From Pyrinomonadaceae bacterium (GTDB lineage: Bacteria; Acidobacteriota; Blastocatellia; Pyrinomonadales; Pyrinomonadaceae): a stretch of DNA of 13,466 bases. The notes under the pieces were generated by a model. It searched no databases. It was not told the DNA's origin and was given only the letters and a program-made list of their open reading frames with translations. The position numbers and the translations under genes are program-made. The stretch is from the NCBI GenBank assembly GCA_018060305.1, contig JAGOWF010000044.1:1-13466 (forward strand), given 5' to 3'. Within the stretch, counting starts at the first letter, position 1, and every line of letters starts with the position of its first letter. Below are positions 13,287 to 13,466 of this stretch, piece after piece.

Positions 13287-13466
13287 CTACTCCATCTCGC
13301 TCTCGTCGATGTCGAAGTTGGCCCAGACCTTTTGAACGTCGTCGTTGTCCTCAAGGGCGTCGTAGAGCTTGAGCATGGTCTTGGCGTCCTGGCCCTCAAG
13401 CCTGATGTAGTTTTGCGGGATCATTGACAATTCGGCAGCCTGCGGCTCGATGCCCGCCGCGCGGAT
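13287..13466 (-). CDS. yebC: YebC/PmpR-family DNA-binding regulator, C-terminal part
   Basis: The last 59 codons and stop (TAG at 13289-13287) of a minus-strand gene that begins beyond the right edge. The readable part, ending LKLYDALEDNDDVQKVWANF then DIDESEME, is the conserved end of YebC/PmpR proteins, where DDVQxVxxNF is diagnostic. Preceding residues, AAELSMIPQNYIRLEGQDA, also fit. The family includes transcriptional regulators (PmpR) and, in later work, factors that help ribosomes through difficult sequences. Its stop lies only 6 bp from the stop of the TPR membrane gene, tail to tail, with no room for a separate terminator on either side. Confidence 0.92.
   Translation of the reverse strand: MRAAGIEPQAAELSMIPQNYIRLEGQDAKTMLKLYDALEDNDDVQKVWANFDIDESEME

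Overview
The window looks like chromosomal DNA from a free-living, moderately GC-rich, non-proteobacterial bacterium. My best guess is Acidobacteriota (Blastocatellia/Pyrinomonadaceae-like). That rests on gene style: a eukaryote-like aromatic amino acid hydroxylase, DUF2277 and DUF421 proteins, a TMTC-like membrane TPR protein, and short plus-strand gene runs mixed with small toxin-antitoxin-like modules. No marker gene here settles taxonomy. Everything from the tRNA to base 13280 reads on the plus strand; the two genes cut by the window edges read on the minus strand.

Layout. (1) 1-347, minus: start of an exported protein with a carboxypeptidase regulatory-like domain. Its promoter lies back-to-back with a strong promoter for tRNA-Ser(GCU) (503-593). 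(2) 677-3714: DUF421 membrane protein, glutamyl-tRNA synthetase (gltX), a cupin and a DUF1801 protein; the last two abut without a gap. (3) 3795-8024: a phenylalanine/tyrosine degradation cluster: phenylalanine 4-hydroxylase, 4-hydroxyphenylpyruvate dioxygenase (hppD) and homogentisate 1,2-dioxygenase (hmgA). Together they take Phe to Tyr, then (after a transamination not encoded here) 4-hydroxyphenylpyruvate to homogentisate to maleylacetoacetate. A two-gene nucleotidyltransferase-fold plus small-protein module is wedged between the hydroxylase and hppD, and a 70-bp near-perfect palindrome separates hppD from hmgA.

(4) 8072-10323: an accessory patch. A second nucleotidyltransferase-fold gene overlaps by ATGA a truncated, frameshifted copy of an alpha/beta hydrolase. 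A MazF-type toxin-antitoxin pair follows, and its toxin overlaps by ATGA an intact copy of the same hydrolase. The two hydrolase copies are about 93% identical at the DNA level over 135 bp but diverged at their 5' ends, which points to duplication, disruption and perhaps gene conversion. (5) 10324-10619: a gene-poor stretch with repeated TGGGACA words in both orientations. (6) 10620-13280: DUF2277 protein, ankyrin-repeat protein and a 609-residue membrane protein with C-terminal TPRs. (7) 13287-13466, minus: the C-terminus of a YebC/PmpR-family regulator, convergent with the TPR gene.

The best candidates for something under-described are the nucleotidyltransferase/small-protein pair inside the aromatic catabolism cluster, the 8668-9634 duplication/toxin-antitoxin junction, and the 70-bp palindrome. 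All functional statements come from reading the sequence and recalling protein families; no search was run.
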